Positions 18,221 to 26,070 of a stretch of DNA of 64,000 nt are shown one piece after another (within the stretch, counting starts at the first letter, position 1; each line of letters opens with the position of its first letter). Source of the stretch: Sphingobacteriales bacterium (GTDB taxonomy: Bacteria > Bacteroidota > Bacteroidia > Chitinophagales > JADIYW01); the NCBI GenBank assembly GCA_016721245.1, contig JADKIQ010000025.1, positions 124,001 to 188,000 on the forward strand, given 5' to 3'. Position numbers and translations under genes: made by a program. The notes below the pieces were generated by a model. It did no database searches. It was not told the DNA's origin and worked only from the letters and a program-made list of their open reading frames with translations.

Positions 18221-19324
18221 CTATAAACTATTAACAGCAAGTTTCGCAACAAACGGTGATAATGCAACCCCCATTCCATTGCAAGCCATTACATATTTCG
18301 TATGAGCATTCAGAGTCATAACTACCGGCGATTTTGAATCAGAGAATCCCATGATGCCTTGCCATTCCTGTTCAATCTCAAAAGGAATATTGGGTAAAAT
18401 AATTTGGGTTAGTTTATTTTTTAAATCATTGATGATTTGTTCATTCGGCTCAAACGCAGTAGTTTCTTCTATTTTAAAATCCAGATTTCTGCCTCCGCCA
18501 AATAATACACGCTTGCCCACATTTCTGAAATAATAATAGCCTTCGTCAAAATGAAAACTACCCTGAAAGGGCAAATTTTCTATTTCATTGGTTAAAATAA
18601 CTTGTCCGCGACCAGGTTTTACGGGCATATCAGGCAATAACTCACTGATAAAAGCATTTGTACACAAAATAATTTGAGTGGCCTTTATTATAAAACTTCC
18701 CGTTACATTATTTTCTACTTCAATACGATTGCCCTGAATATTTTTCACCTCAGCTCCGGTAATAATTTGAATATTATTTTCATGTAATAATTTCCAGTAA
18801 TTCAACATCATCTTTCCCGAATCAATTTGTGATTCTATTGCACAGTGCAATAATTGCTGCACATTTTGAAAACCAAATTTTTCTATATTTTTCGAAAAGT
18901 CATTAAAAACAGGAAACTTAAAAATGGGCAATAACCATTCACTCAAACCATCCACTACACCTTTTGGCAAAGGGTTTGAAAAAATAAGTTCAAAACCGCC
19001 GTTGGTAGTTCTTCCTGTTTTTTCATTTCCCAATCGTTCAGACAATATTTTCAACCCTTCAAAACGTTGCCATATAATTTCAAATGCTTTCTTTTCTCCG
19101 AGTAATTTAATATCACTTAAAATTTCAGTTGGCGACCCGAAACACATAAAACCTGCATTTTTGGTGGAAGCGCCGGTGGGAAATATACCGCGTTCCAATA
19201 CGACAATTTTTGCCTGCGGGTATTTCTGGCGCAGCTCAAATGCAACCGAACAACCCATAATACCTGCGCCTACGACTACAAAATCGTAATTTATCAATGT
19301 TTGTTGTTCCCAAAAAGAAAGCAT
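18221..19324 (-). CDS. FAD-dependent amino-acid-oxidase-like oxidoreductase
   Basis: 367 residues of the DAO superfamily. The N-terminal FAD motif is VVVGAGIMGCSVAFELRQKY, with the acidic Glu of strand 2 in VVLERG and the GASTKNAGF substrate-side loop. A second FAD contact, YVMACNGMGVALSP, is near the C-terminus. Enzymes of this group oxidise glycine, sarcosine, D-amino acids or glycerol-3-phosphate; the exact substrate cannot be read. Single gene between a lipoprotein gene and tRNA-Ala. Confidence 0.87.
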   Translation of the reverse strand: MLSFWEQQTLINYDFVVVGAGIMGCSVAFELRQKYPQAKIVVLERGIFPTGASTKNAGFMCFGSPTEILSDIKLLGEKKAFEIIWQRFEGLKILSERLGNEKTGRTTNGGFELIFSNPLPKGVVDGLSEWLLPIFKFPVFNDFSKNIEKFGFQNVQQLLHCAIESQIDSGKMMLNYWKLLHENNIQIITGAEVKNIQGNRIEVENNVTGSFIIKATQIILCTNAFISELLPDMPVKPGRGQVILTNEIENLPFQGSFHFDEGYYYFRNVGKRVLFGGGRNLDFKIEETTAFEPNEQIINDLKNKLTQIILPNIPFEIEQEWQGIMGFSDSKSPVVMTLNAHTKYVMACNGMGVALSPFVAKLAVNSL

Positions 19325-19389
19325 GAAATTTAATTATGATTTAAGATGTATGATTTAATAATTACGAATGAAAGATAAAAATAAATACT

Positions 19390-19397
19390 TACTTTTG
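19390..19397 (+). promoter_or_regulatory. -7 promoter box of tRNA-Ala
   Basis: TACTTTTG followed by CAGAGT matches TAnnTTTG and ends 19 bases before the tRNA. No clear -33 TTG at the expected distance. Confidence 0.5.
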
Positions 19398-19416
19398 CAG
19401 AGTTCTTAAATTTTAT

Positions 19417-19490
19417 GGGGGATTAGCTCATTTGGCTAGAGCGCTTCGCTGGCAGTGAAGAGGCGATCGGTTCGAATCCGATATTCTCCA
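19417..19490 (+). tRNA. tRNA-Ala (GGC)
   Basis: Cloverleaf with acceptor GGGGGAT/ATTCTCC (two G-T wobbles), D arm GCTC..GAGC, anticodon stem CTTCG/TGAAG with loop CTGGCAG (anticodon GGC), T arm ATCGG/CCGAT around TTCGAAT, and discriminator A. No encoded CCA. It borders the hairpin-rich stretch and the RHS remnant. Confidence 0.95.
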
Positions 19491-19996
19491 CAGTGTTTGC
19501 TTTTTACTATTTTTTATAATTTATTTTCAATGAATTATAAAAACAAAAAACAAAAAGGGTAAACATAGGGTAAAAATTACACTATCCCATTTTTTAAATA
19601 TTTTATTTAAATAATTCGTCACTCGTCTGGAGTGACAAAGATTTTTCAGCAATGCAATGATAAAAAGATTAATCCGCACGAAGGGCGTTTTTCTGTTAAA
19701 TTTTAACATTTAACGTTCTTATTTTTGACCGTTTGTGCCTATTTCTTAGCTTTTCGGTTGCGGTCACAGACCGACTGATTTAGTAGACACAGGTCGTCCT
19801 ACGGAAGACCTGCGCCAGAGTGGTGATGAATTTAGAAACTCGAAACTTAAAAAAGTGTTTCGGATATATCCATTTTGCATCCAATTAAATAGTATGCTTA
19901 TATTTTTAGGTATGACGGATATCCGAACATTTTATTACGTAATGCTCTAGTAGGTTGCTAGGGATTTATGCAGGTGCAAATAGTAACACTACCATT
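19491..19996. other. 506-bp stretch without a gene; three hairpins
   Basis: No convincing coding frame. It holds three inverted repeats: GTCACTC/GAGTGAC (19618-19636), CGGTC/GACCG (19761-19773) and CAGGTC/GACCTG (19790-19812, with an inner TCC/GGA around TAC). The last shares its TCCTACGGA core with the hairpin at 39773-39799. The rest is AT-rich. Its place between tRNA-Ala and the RHS toxin module is what one expects of a scar of past insertions, but no attachment-site duplication of the tRNA end is seen. Confidence 0.5.
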
Positions 19997-20407
19997 TTAC
20001 TGCACATCATAACCACTAAATCCAAGATCTATTAATTGCCAAACTGAATCTGTTTTTAATCTCTTAAAATACATATCTATACTTAGAGAAGAATCAAAAT
20101 TACGAATATTTATTTCTGAAAAAACATAACCGTCACGAATATTAATACTCGAATTAGTGACTATGCATTTTTTATTATATTTCTTGAAAAATCCTGAATA
20201 ACCTTTTATATTATGGGGTTCGTTAAGCAAATTATTTGAATACGTTTTAACATTTATGTTCCTCGATTTATTAAAAACAGAATCTATTCTATCTGGATAC
20301 AAAACTAAACTATTTCCGAATCTAATAATATCATTATTATTTTTTTTAAAATTGCATGATACAATAATGAATAAACAAACAAATAAATATAATCTCTCTA
20401 GTCTCAT
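19997..20407 (-). CDS. lipoprotein, candidate immunity protein of the RHS toxin tip
   Basis: 136 residues with a lipoprotein signal (LYLFVCLFIIVSC), so it is probably anchored in a periplasmic-facing membrane leaflet. The mature part is polar, Asn- and Lys-rich, ending in a small beta-like domain (IDMYFKRLKTDSVWQLIDLG). No family recognised. Its ATG overlaps the stop of the upstream RHS-tip gene (ATGA, 20404-20407), so the two are translationally coupled, and it sits exactly where immunity genes lie in polymorphic toxin systems. The immunity role is inference from position; the export signal would suit a toxin acting in the periplasm. Confidence 0.65.
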   Translation of the reverse strand: MRLERLYLFVCLFIIVSCNFKKNNNDIIRFGNSLVLYPDRIDSVFNKSRNINVKTYSNNLLNEPHNIKGYSGFFKKYNKKCIVTNSSINIRDGYVFSEINIRNFDSSLSIDMYFKRLKTDSVWQLIDLGFSGYDVQ

Positions 20408-21021
20408 TTTTCACGTGGTTTTAACGGAATTCCTAATTTTTTATACGTTTGATTAACTCTGTCTATCGCAATATTTTCTTCATATATTCTATTATATGTT
20501 GTCTTGTAAGTCACATGTCTTTTAGCGTGTACAGTTTCATGATTCTGTGCTTCCCAAAAATCTACTTCCCTAACTGATTGCATACAATATGTATGATCTC
20601 CAAAAGGATGTGTAATTAACCAACCTGCATAACTTTCTGAATTTTTTATATTATGATCGTAATAACCATAACGCGATTTCCCACCGTTTGTCCATTTATC
20701 TGTTAACCAATTTTCTGAATGCCAAATAGTTCTTGAAATAGGTTGAAAGTAAGATCCTCCTTGTCCTTCAGCGGGGTCGGGTTCATCTGTGTTTTTTTCA
20801 AATTTCTCATATATTACCATTTTACTTGTAAGTATGGAATTTAAATCTTCTATTGCCTCTTTATATTTACCACTATTGTCATATGTTTTATCAATCCCAT
20901 ATGCTGTGAGAGTATAAGTATCAGTTTTTTTGTCATATGCAGTTTTATACTTCATTGTACTACTTGTACCCATAGCTCTACCAACAACCATCTTTTCAAT
21001 TTGTTGTAAAGTCCCCTGCAT
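20404..21021 (-). CDS. orphan RHS C-terminal tip with HETVH motif, putative toxin domain
   Basis: 205 residues from the first available start codon, ATG at 21021. The frame continues upstream without a start to a stop at 21223-21225, and that part is RHS core sequence (see 21022-21222), so this is a detached RHS C-terminal end. The tip holds QNHETVHAKRH with HExxH at residues 161-165, and YEENIAIDRVN 15-20 residues later offers a Glu as third zinc ligand; a metallopeptidase toxin is the best guess. Whether it is translated alone is unknown. Followed with 4-nt overlap by a lipoprotein gene. More AT-rich than its neighbours. Confidence 0.6.
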   Translation of the reverse strand: MQGTLQQIEKMVVGRAMGTSSTMKYKTAYDKKTDTYTLTAYGIDKTYDNSGKYKEAIEDLNSILTSKMVIYEKFEKNTDEPDPAEGQGGSYFQPISRTIWHSENWLTDKWTNGGKSRYGYYDHNIKNSESYAGWLITHPFGDHTYCMQSVREVDFWEAQNHETVHAKRHVTYKTTYNRIYEENIAIDRVNQTYKKLGIPLKPREK

Positions 21022-21222
21022 AACTAATGTGTCACCATCTGTATCTTTATATAATATTGGATTATTTTCAAAAGTGGCATATACACTTATCGATGGATTA
21101 GGTTTGGGATCTTTATTCCACCTTCTGCCTAAACGTCCATCATATTCCCAATATTCAGCGGTAGTAACACTTGGATTTATCTCTGTTTCTCGTTCCTGTC
21201 CGTTGAATAATATCCTTGTTAT
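21022..21222 (-). pseudogene. remnant of an RHS-repeat-associated core
   Basis: Read in the frame of the downstream tip gene, these codons give FNGQERETEINPS, then TAEYWEYDGRLGRRWNKDPK, PNPSISVYATFENNPILY and KDTDGDT. This is the conserved junction of Bacteroidota RHS proteins (FNGQE..., YD.RLGRRW..DP, NNPI...D..GD), after which the variable toxin tip normally begins. The frame has no start codon, and the long YD-repeat shell gene expected upstream is missing. The remnant begins inside the 3' end of the beta-barrel gene. Confidence 0.75.
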
Positions 21223-22201
21223 CTATCTTAGCTTGTTTCGGTTCTTTTTTAACTTCTTTTGTTTTTTCTACTCTGAAAACCAAACCCGCTGATAATGCCA
21301 GGTGATTTACATTTATTTTTGTAATAGGATATGGATTCAAAGGCTGAGTGTCGTCAAAATAAAGAAAAGGAACCAAACTGCCGTTTCTCACAAAGTCTTC
21401 TGGTCGCAGATAATTCAGTTTGTAATCTGCATCACCGGTAATGGTACTGCTTTTAACAAAAGAATGTACATAATCGATTCCTGCAGTGACACCCACATTT
21501 TTATGAAACCAATAATTAACGTACAAGCCTACTTTCAAACCCGCAGCATTAATGGCTTTGTTATAATCATATTCTAATATTGATTTTCGCGGTGAAATCA
21601 GATTTCCGGATGCTCTTCGTCCCAATGTATCCACTCCAACCGATAATGAACCCATGCGTAAATGGCTCAACCCTACGCGAACATTCATATCAACATCAAT
21701 TTTATCGCTGGTATATAATTTTGCACTTGGTCCGATTCCAACAAATATTAATTGTTGATTTTTCCTGTTGCTTTCCACTAATTTGGTTGCAACATTATCA
21801 TTGGCAGTTGAATTAATAAAATCAGTTAATACAGACGGCGGCAGATATTTGAATTTATTATTGAAATAATCTACATCCACACCAAATCCGATGTTTTTAT
21901 GAAAATAGAAATCGAGGTTTGTTCCGGCATACCCGCCCCATTTTGACTTCAGAAAATCCTGCTTATCGTTATCTCTTGGTGTTGGAACAACAAATTCGCC
22001 AGATAATACGGATACAGCATGTGGTGCTAACTTATTCGGGTAAGATTTAAAATTCGTTGCTGCACCACCTTTCACACGTCCTTGAAATTTGAAATATCTA
22101 TTTTTCGTAATCACACCGGATGAGTCCTGCGCATAAATTTGGTTCATAAAAAGCATCAGTAAAATGCTTAATAAAACTCTTGATTTTTTCATGATATTCA
22201 T
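21155..22201 (-). CDS. outer membrane beta-barrel protein with aberrant C-terminus
   Basis: 348 residues. A signal peptide (SRVLLSILLMLFMNQIYAQ) is followed by alternating strands such as FGVDVDYFNNKFKY, VNYWFHKNVGVTAGIDYVHSF and HLALSAGLVFRVE, typical of small OmpA/PorT-like barrels of this phylum. After the last strand come a Lys/Glu tail and then RTGTRNRDKSKCYYR, which is RHS core DNA read in another frame. The natural C-terminus was therefore probably replaced when the RHS fragment arrived. Role unknown. Confidence 0.75.
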   Translation of the reverse strand: MNIMKKSRVLLSILLMLFMNQIYAQDSSGVITKNRYFKFQGRVKGGAATNFKSYPNKLAPHAVSVLSGEFVVPTPRDNDKQDFLKSKWGGYAGTNLDFYFHKNIGFGVDVDYFNNKFKYLPPSVLTDFINSTANDNVATKLVESNRKNQQLIFVGIGPSAKLYTSDKIDVDMNVRVGLSHLRMGSLSVGVDTLGRRASGNLISPRKSILEYDYNKAINAAGLKVGLYVNYWFHKNVGVTAGIDYVHSFVKSSTITGDADYKLNYLRPEDFVRNGSLVPFLYFDDTQPLNPYPITKINVNHLALSAGLVFRVEKTKEVKKEPKQAKIDNKDIIQRTGTRNRDKSKCYYR

Positions 22202-22306
22202 AGTAGTATATTTTGGTTATTTAAAATTACCTGAAATGTAAACAGACAACCATGATATTTATCATACAGTATAAATGAATGAGTATTCGGGAATTTTAGC
22301 ATAAAA

Positions 22307-22331
22307 AAAGGCTGAACAATGTTCAGCCTTT
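22307..22331 (-). terminator. terminator after tRNA-Cys
   Basis: Perfect stem AAAGGCTGAAC/GTTCAGCCTTT with loop AAT, followed on the minus strand by T residues. It lies 9 bases downstream of tRNA-Cys. Confidence 0.8.
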
Positions 22332-22339
22332 TGAAAGAG

Positions 22340-22410
22340 AGGTCGGTGGCAGATTCGAACTGCCGTAGAAGCTTTTGCAGAGCTTTGCCTAGCCTCTCGG
22401 CCAACCGACC
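22340..22410 (-). tRNA. tRNA-Cys (GCA)
   Basis: Cloverleaf on the minus strand: acceptor GGTCGGT/ACCGACC, anticodon stem AAGCT/AGCTT with loop CTGCAAA (anticodon GCA), T arm GGCAG/CTGCC around TTCGAAT, and T73, the usual Cys discriminator. Promoter at 22424-22431, terminator at 22307-22331. Confidence 0.95.
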
Positions 22411-22423
22411 ATTTTGTGGACTG

Positions 22424-22431
22424 CAAAACTA
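22424..22431 (-). promoter_or_regulatory. -7 promoter box of tRNA-Cys
   Basis: Minus strand TAGTTTTG followed by CAGTCCA; a TTTTG at 22450-22454 stands 18 bases upstream. Same architecture as the tRNA-His promoter. Confidence 0.6.
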
Positions 22432-22481
22432 CATTTTTTTGGTTAAAAACAAAATTTTAAGTGTAGTTTTTGTAAAATTCC

Positions 22482-22841
22482 TCAATCCTCCAATTCTACC
22501 ACACTCGCTTCCACTTTATAGCCCAGTGGTGGGTTTATCTTCCGGATTTTAATTCGAATCGTATCTTCTTTCACCACAAACAGACGAATGTCATCTATTA
22601 TCTTTCTAGCCAGGCGTTCAATCAGTTTCACCGGTTCCTGCATATTTTTCTGAACAGCTGTATAAATCTGCTCATAATTCACGGTACCATCCAAATCGTC
22701 GTTTTGTTCAGCCTTTTGTGTATCGGTATGCACCCAAACATCTACTATATACTTACCGCCAATTTTTTGTTCCTCCGTATATACACCGTGATAGGAATAA
22801 AATTCCATTCCTTCCAGCCCAATCCAAACCTTTTTTTGCAT
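22482..22841 (-). CDS. folB: dihydroneopterin aldolase
   Basis: 119 residues from the ATG at 22841, the family length. It cleaves 7,8-dihydroneopterin to 6-hydroxymethyl-dihydropterin and glycolaldehyde in folate synthesis. GMEFYSYHGVYTEEQKIGG holds the conserved YHG and Glu of the active site, and KLIERLARKI the pterin-binding Glu. The frame reaches a TTG at 22880, inside the divergent gene; the promoter box at 22858-22865 rules this out. Only 31 bp separate it from the dehydrogenase gene. Confidence 0.92.
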   Translation of the reverse strand: MQKKVWIGLEGMEFYSYHGVYTEEQKIGGKYIVDVWVHTDTQKAEQNDDLDGTVNYEQIYTAVQKNMQEPVKLIERLARKIIDDIRLFVVKEDTIRIKIRKINPPLGYKVEASVVELED

Positions 22842-22865
22842 ACCTTTGTTTATTATACAAAAATA
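22841..22865. promoter_or_regulatory. overlapping divergent promoters of folB and the acyl-CoA dehydrogenase
   Basis: Plus strand TACCTTTG (22841-22848) and minus strand TATTTTTG (22858-22865) both match TAnnTTTG and point towards each other across 9 bases. Each would fire into the other box, so the two transcripts would overlap at their 5' ends; the folB ATG lies inside the plus-strand box. Confidence 0.45.
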
Positions 22866-22872
22866 GAATTTT

Positions 22873-24060
22873 ATGTCCAATAGATATGCTTCTTCTTATC
22901 GTGGTTTCGATTATTTAAATTTAGACGAACAACTGAGTGACGAACAGAAATTAATCCGCGACAGTGTTCGCAGCTGGGTAAATACTTCGGTTATCCCGAT
23001 TATTGAAGACTGTGCCGAACACAATCAGTTCCCCAAACACCTGATAAAAGAGTTGGGTGAAATCGGTGCTTTCGGTCCGCATATACCTGTAGAATATGGC
23101 GGAGGCGGTCTGGATGCTATTTCTTACGGATTGATTATGCAGGAACTGGAACGCGGTGACTCCGGTATTCGCAGTTGTGCCAGCGTACAAAGTTCTTTGG
23201 TAATGTATCCTATCTGGAAATACGGAAGTGAAGAGCAACGGATGAAATTTTTGCCAAAACTGGCAAAAGGTGAATTTTTGGGAAGTTTCGGATTGACGGA
23301 GCCAAATCATGGCAGTGATCCTTCTTCTATGGAGACACGCCTGATAAAAAAAGACGGAAAATATATTCTGAACGGTGCGAAAATGTGGATCACCAACTCG
23401 CCTATGTGTGACTTAGCCGTAGTTTGGGCAAAAAACGAAGAAGGACATGTGGTGGGTTGTATCGTGGAGCGAGATATGAAAGGCTTTTCAACCCCTGAAA
23501 TAAAAGGAAAATGGAGTTTGCGCGCCAGCATTACGGGCGAGCTGATTTTTGACGAAGTGGAAATTCCGGAAGAAAATATTTTACCGCTGGCAAAAGGTCT
23601 GAAAGCACCTCTGTCCTGTCTGTCCTCTGCCCGCTACGGCATTGCCTGCGGTGCATTAGGTGCTGCAATGGACTGCCTCCACCATGCTGTAGAATACAGC
23701 AAGGAACGCAAACAGTTTGGGAAACCATTGGCGGCTTTCCAGTTGACGCAAAAGAAACTGGCGGAAATGCTAACGGAACTGACGAAAGCACAATTATTAT
23801 CTCTGCAATTGGGAAAACTGAATATCGAAGGAAAAATTACGCCTGCGCAGATTTCTATGGGCAAGCGCAACAATGTAGAAACGGCCTTGCGTATTGCACG
23901 GGACAGCCGTCAGATTTGCGGTGCTATGGGTATTACCGGTGATTTTCCGTTTATGCGACACGCTATGAATTTAGAAAGTGTAATAACCTATGAAGGTACA
24001 CATGAGGTGCATCTGCTGATTACCGGGATGGATATGACCGGTGAGAATGCGTTCGGGTAA
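22873..24060 (+). CDS. gcdH: acyl-CoA dehydrogenase, glutaryl-CoA dehydrogenase type
   Basis: 395 residues. It should oxidise and decarboxylate glutaryl-CoA to crotonyl-CoA with FAD, in lysine and tryptophan catabolism. The match to the glutaryl-CoA branch is specific: SVQSSLVMYPIWKYGSEEQR, FGLTEPNHGSDPSSMETR, ILNGAKMWITNSP, LRASITGELIF and RHAMNLESVITYEGTHEVH, with the catalytic Glu in YEGTHE. ATG at 22873. A closely related acyl-CoA dehydrogenase of other specificity is less likely. Diverges from folB by 31 bp. Confidence 0.9.
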   Translation: MSNRYASSYRGFDYLNLDEQLSDEQKLIRDSVRSWVNTSVIPIIEDCAEHNQFPKHLIKELGEIGAFGPHIPVEYGGGGLDAISYGLIMQELERGDSGIRSCASVQSSLVMYPIWKYGSEEQRMKFLPKLAKGEFLGSFGLTEPNHGSDPSSMETRLIKKDGKYILNGAKMWITNSPMCDLAVVWAKNEEGHVVGCIVERDMKGFSTPEIKGKWSLRASITGELIFDEVEIPEENILPLAKGLKAPLSCLSSARYGIACGALGAAMDCLHHAVEYSKERKQFGKPLAAFQLTQKKLAEMLTELTKAQLLSLQLGKLNIEGKITPAQISMGKRNNVETALRIARDSRQICGAMGITGDFPFMRHAMNLESVITYEGTHEVHLLITGMDMTGENAFG

Positions 24061-24136
24061 TTATTATGGGTAGCCGTTAAACTAGGTTAATTAGTTTTAT
24101 CAGACTTTTCTGTTTGCGTTATTTGCATGAAAAAAA

Positions 24137-24496
24137 ATGCAACGCCTTTCCTTTCGTTACCAATTCTTTTTGCTGTTTATTTCCATCTTTATTATTGAAG
24201 TTTTAATTGCAAAGTATCTGCACGACCCTTTCATTCGCCCTTTTGTCGGTGATGTGCTGGTGGTTATACTTATTTATAGTTTCTTCAGTATATTTTTAAA
24301 TTGTTCGACATCAAAACTGGCATTTGCCGTTTTAATTTTTGCCTGTAGTATAGAAATCTTACAATGGTTTCATCTGGTGAAACTCTTGCATCTTGAAAAC
24401 AATAAAATCATGAAAATAGCACTCGGTTCTGTTTTTGACATAAAAGATATACTTGCCTATTTCGCAGGCTATCTGATTTGTCTGCGCATAAAATGA
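24137..24496 (+). CDS. DUF2809 family membrane protein
   Basis: 119 residues with about four hydrophobic helices. The pattern YLHDPFIRPFVGDVLVVILIY after the first helix and IEILQWFHLVKLL further on are what I associate with DUF2809. No function is established for the family. It follows the dehydrogenase gene by 76 bp and converges with the LVIVD gene. Confidence 0.8.
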   Translation: MQRLSFRYQFFLLFISIFIIEVLIAKYLHDPFIRPFVGDVLVVILIYSFFSIFLNCSTSKLAFAVLIFACSIEILQWFHLVKLLHLENNKIMKIALGSVFDIKDILAYFAGYLICLRIK

Positions 24497-24497
24497 A

Positions 24498-25750
24498 TTA
24501 AAAATTTAACGTACTGATTGGTAGCAGTGTAAAATTATCTCCGTAACTGTATTGAATGATTTTGTTTTTCCCTACTGCAATCAGATGAGAATCCAGTGCA
24601 ATCACATCTGTCACATCATCCGAATATGTATTTTTCAAGCTTAGCGCAGTGTGGTTGTTTGCATCAAAGACATTTAAGCCGCCACCGTTACCGCTGCAAA
24701 CATAAATTGCATTATTTCTTACCCCCAATCCCATCGGCTGATTCATCAGGTAGGTTGAAACCAGACTCGGGTGAGCCATATCGGTAATATCAATCACATT
24801 TATCTGATCAGGAATGCTGGCATTGCAGGTAGTTCCACCACGTAGGGTAACATATGCGGTGGTTCCGTCCACCACTACCGGATCGCAGGAAGTGGCGTGT
24901 GAAAATGCGGACAGGAACTGCGGATTGAATTCATCTGAGGCGTCCACCACATACATACCATTGGTAGATCCGATAAATAAATAATCACCCTGTTTGAATA
25001 AGGTTTCAAACTGACCGCCGCCCATCCATTGATTCAGGTATACCGGTTTATCAAAAATGGTTTGTGCCGGATTGCTAATATTAAATACTTTCAGGTTATT
25101 GCTTTCCGTGATATATAATGCGTTACGGTTAATTTGAAATTTAGCATAAGAACCGCCGGTACCAGTTGTACCTCCTGAAATTCGTTGCTAGCCATTGCTA
25201 CATCTTCATATTGAGTAAAAATACCTCCTCTTCTTGGTCTTGGCCTTTTTCGCATTTCAGTCGTATATCCTGTTATTATTTCATCTGCAGACGGATATTT
25301 GTCATTTGCATAATATTCGATTGATTTAGGATATCCCGGAAAAAACTCTACTGAATATTCAACCGTTTTTACTAAATGAACAGCATTCATATCAGAAATA
25401 TCAAATACCAGTAAATCCACATAATTATCTGCGTATAAATAATTCCCTTTTACTGCAATATCATGCACACCTTCAATATTCAAAAATAGTTTATTAAGAG
25501 GTTGTGCGGGGTTTTGATTGTCAAATATATGCACACCGGATTCCTTTGCAATGTAAAAAAGATACTTTGACGTAACATATATCTTTCCATCCGCATTCGT
25601 TTCCTTTGCAGCTTCTACTTTTACGGATTGGCGTATGTCCTGCAAAGACTTAATTACAGGCACAGCAAATGGAGCAAAGAATTTGTCTTTATTACAACTA
25701 CTGAAGAAAAATATACTAATGCTTAACAGGATAAATGGTATCTTTTTCAT
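24498..25750 (-). pseudogene. LVIVD/beta-propeller lipoprotein gene with one frameshift
   Basis: Two frames make one protein of about 417 residues. The first (from ATG 25750) starts with a lipoprotein signal (LLSISIFFFSSC) and runs to the YEDVAMASNEF region near 25180. The second continues with SGGTTGTGGSYAKF and the LYITESNNLKVFNISNPA repeats to 24498. Repeats of the form YLFIGSTNGMYVVDASDEFNP are LVIVD-type beta-propeller blades, so an outer-surface or periplasmic lipoprotein is expected. One T added to the TTT run at 25180-25182 would restore the frame; gene decay and sequencing error cannot be told apart. Confidence 0.75.
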
Positions 25751-26070
25751 TTGATTGGATTTCAATATTAAATAATATTCTATCAAATTTAATAATTTAT
25801 TTTATGAGTTGTGTTAAAATAAATTTCCAAAAGTAACAAAGTGCATAACTAAGGATTTTGCCTTCTGTTTTAAAAAGTTTTTAACCTTATTAAGTTATAC
25901 AATATTTAATATGAAGAATCAAAAAAAGCAGTAACTAATTCACTTTCATATACTAAACCAAAGGTTTCACGTTACTACAGTTTATTAACATTCTTTACAC
26001 AAGGTTTATACACATTTATTTGACTATTCCTGAAATTACATCGAAATTATAATTGTATTTTCGTCAGCCC
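25751..26070. other. 320-bp AT-rich intergenic region before dnaB
   Basis: Divergent gap between the LVIVD gene and dnaB. I see no coding frame, hairpin or repeat worth naming. TATTTTCG just before the dnaB ATG is a one-mismatch version of the -7 box, but would leave almost no leader. Confidence 0.4.

Noticed and set aside
19417..19490. tRNA-Ala as attachment site of an island reaching to tRNA-Cys
   Set aside because: No repeat of the tRNA 3' end is seen in the following 3 kb and no integrase gene is there.
19527..19709. 60-residue minus-strand open frame after tRNA-Ala
   Set aside because: Crosses a hairpin, ends in a poly-Phe/Leu stretch and has no neighbour context; probably not a gene.
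22842..22880. folB start at TTG 22880
   Set aside because: Lies inside the divergent gene and upstream of the predicted transcription start; ATG 22841 gives the normal family N-terminus.
23307..23873. Minus-strand open frames within the acyl-CoA dehydrogenase gene
   Set aside because: Shadows of a clearly coding plus-strand gene.
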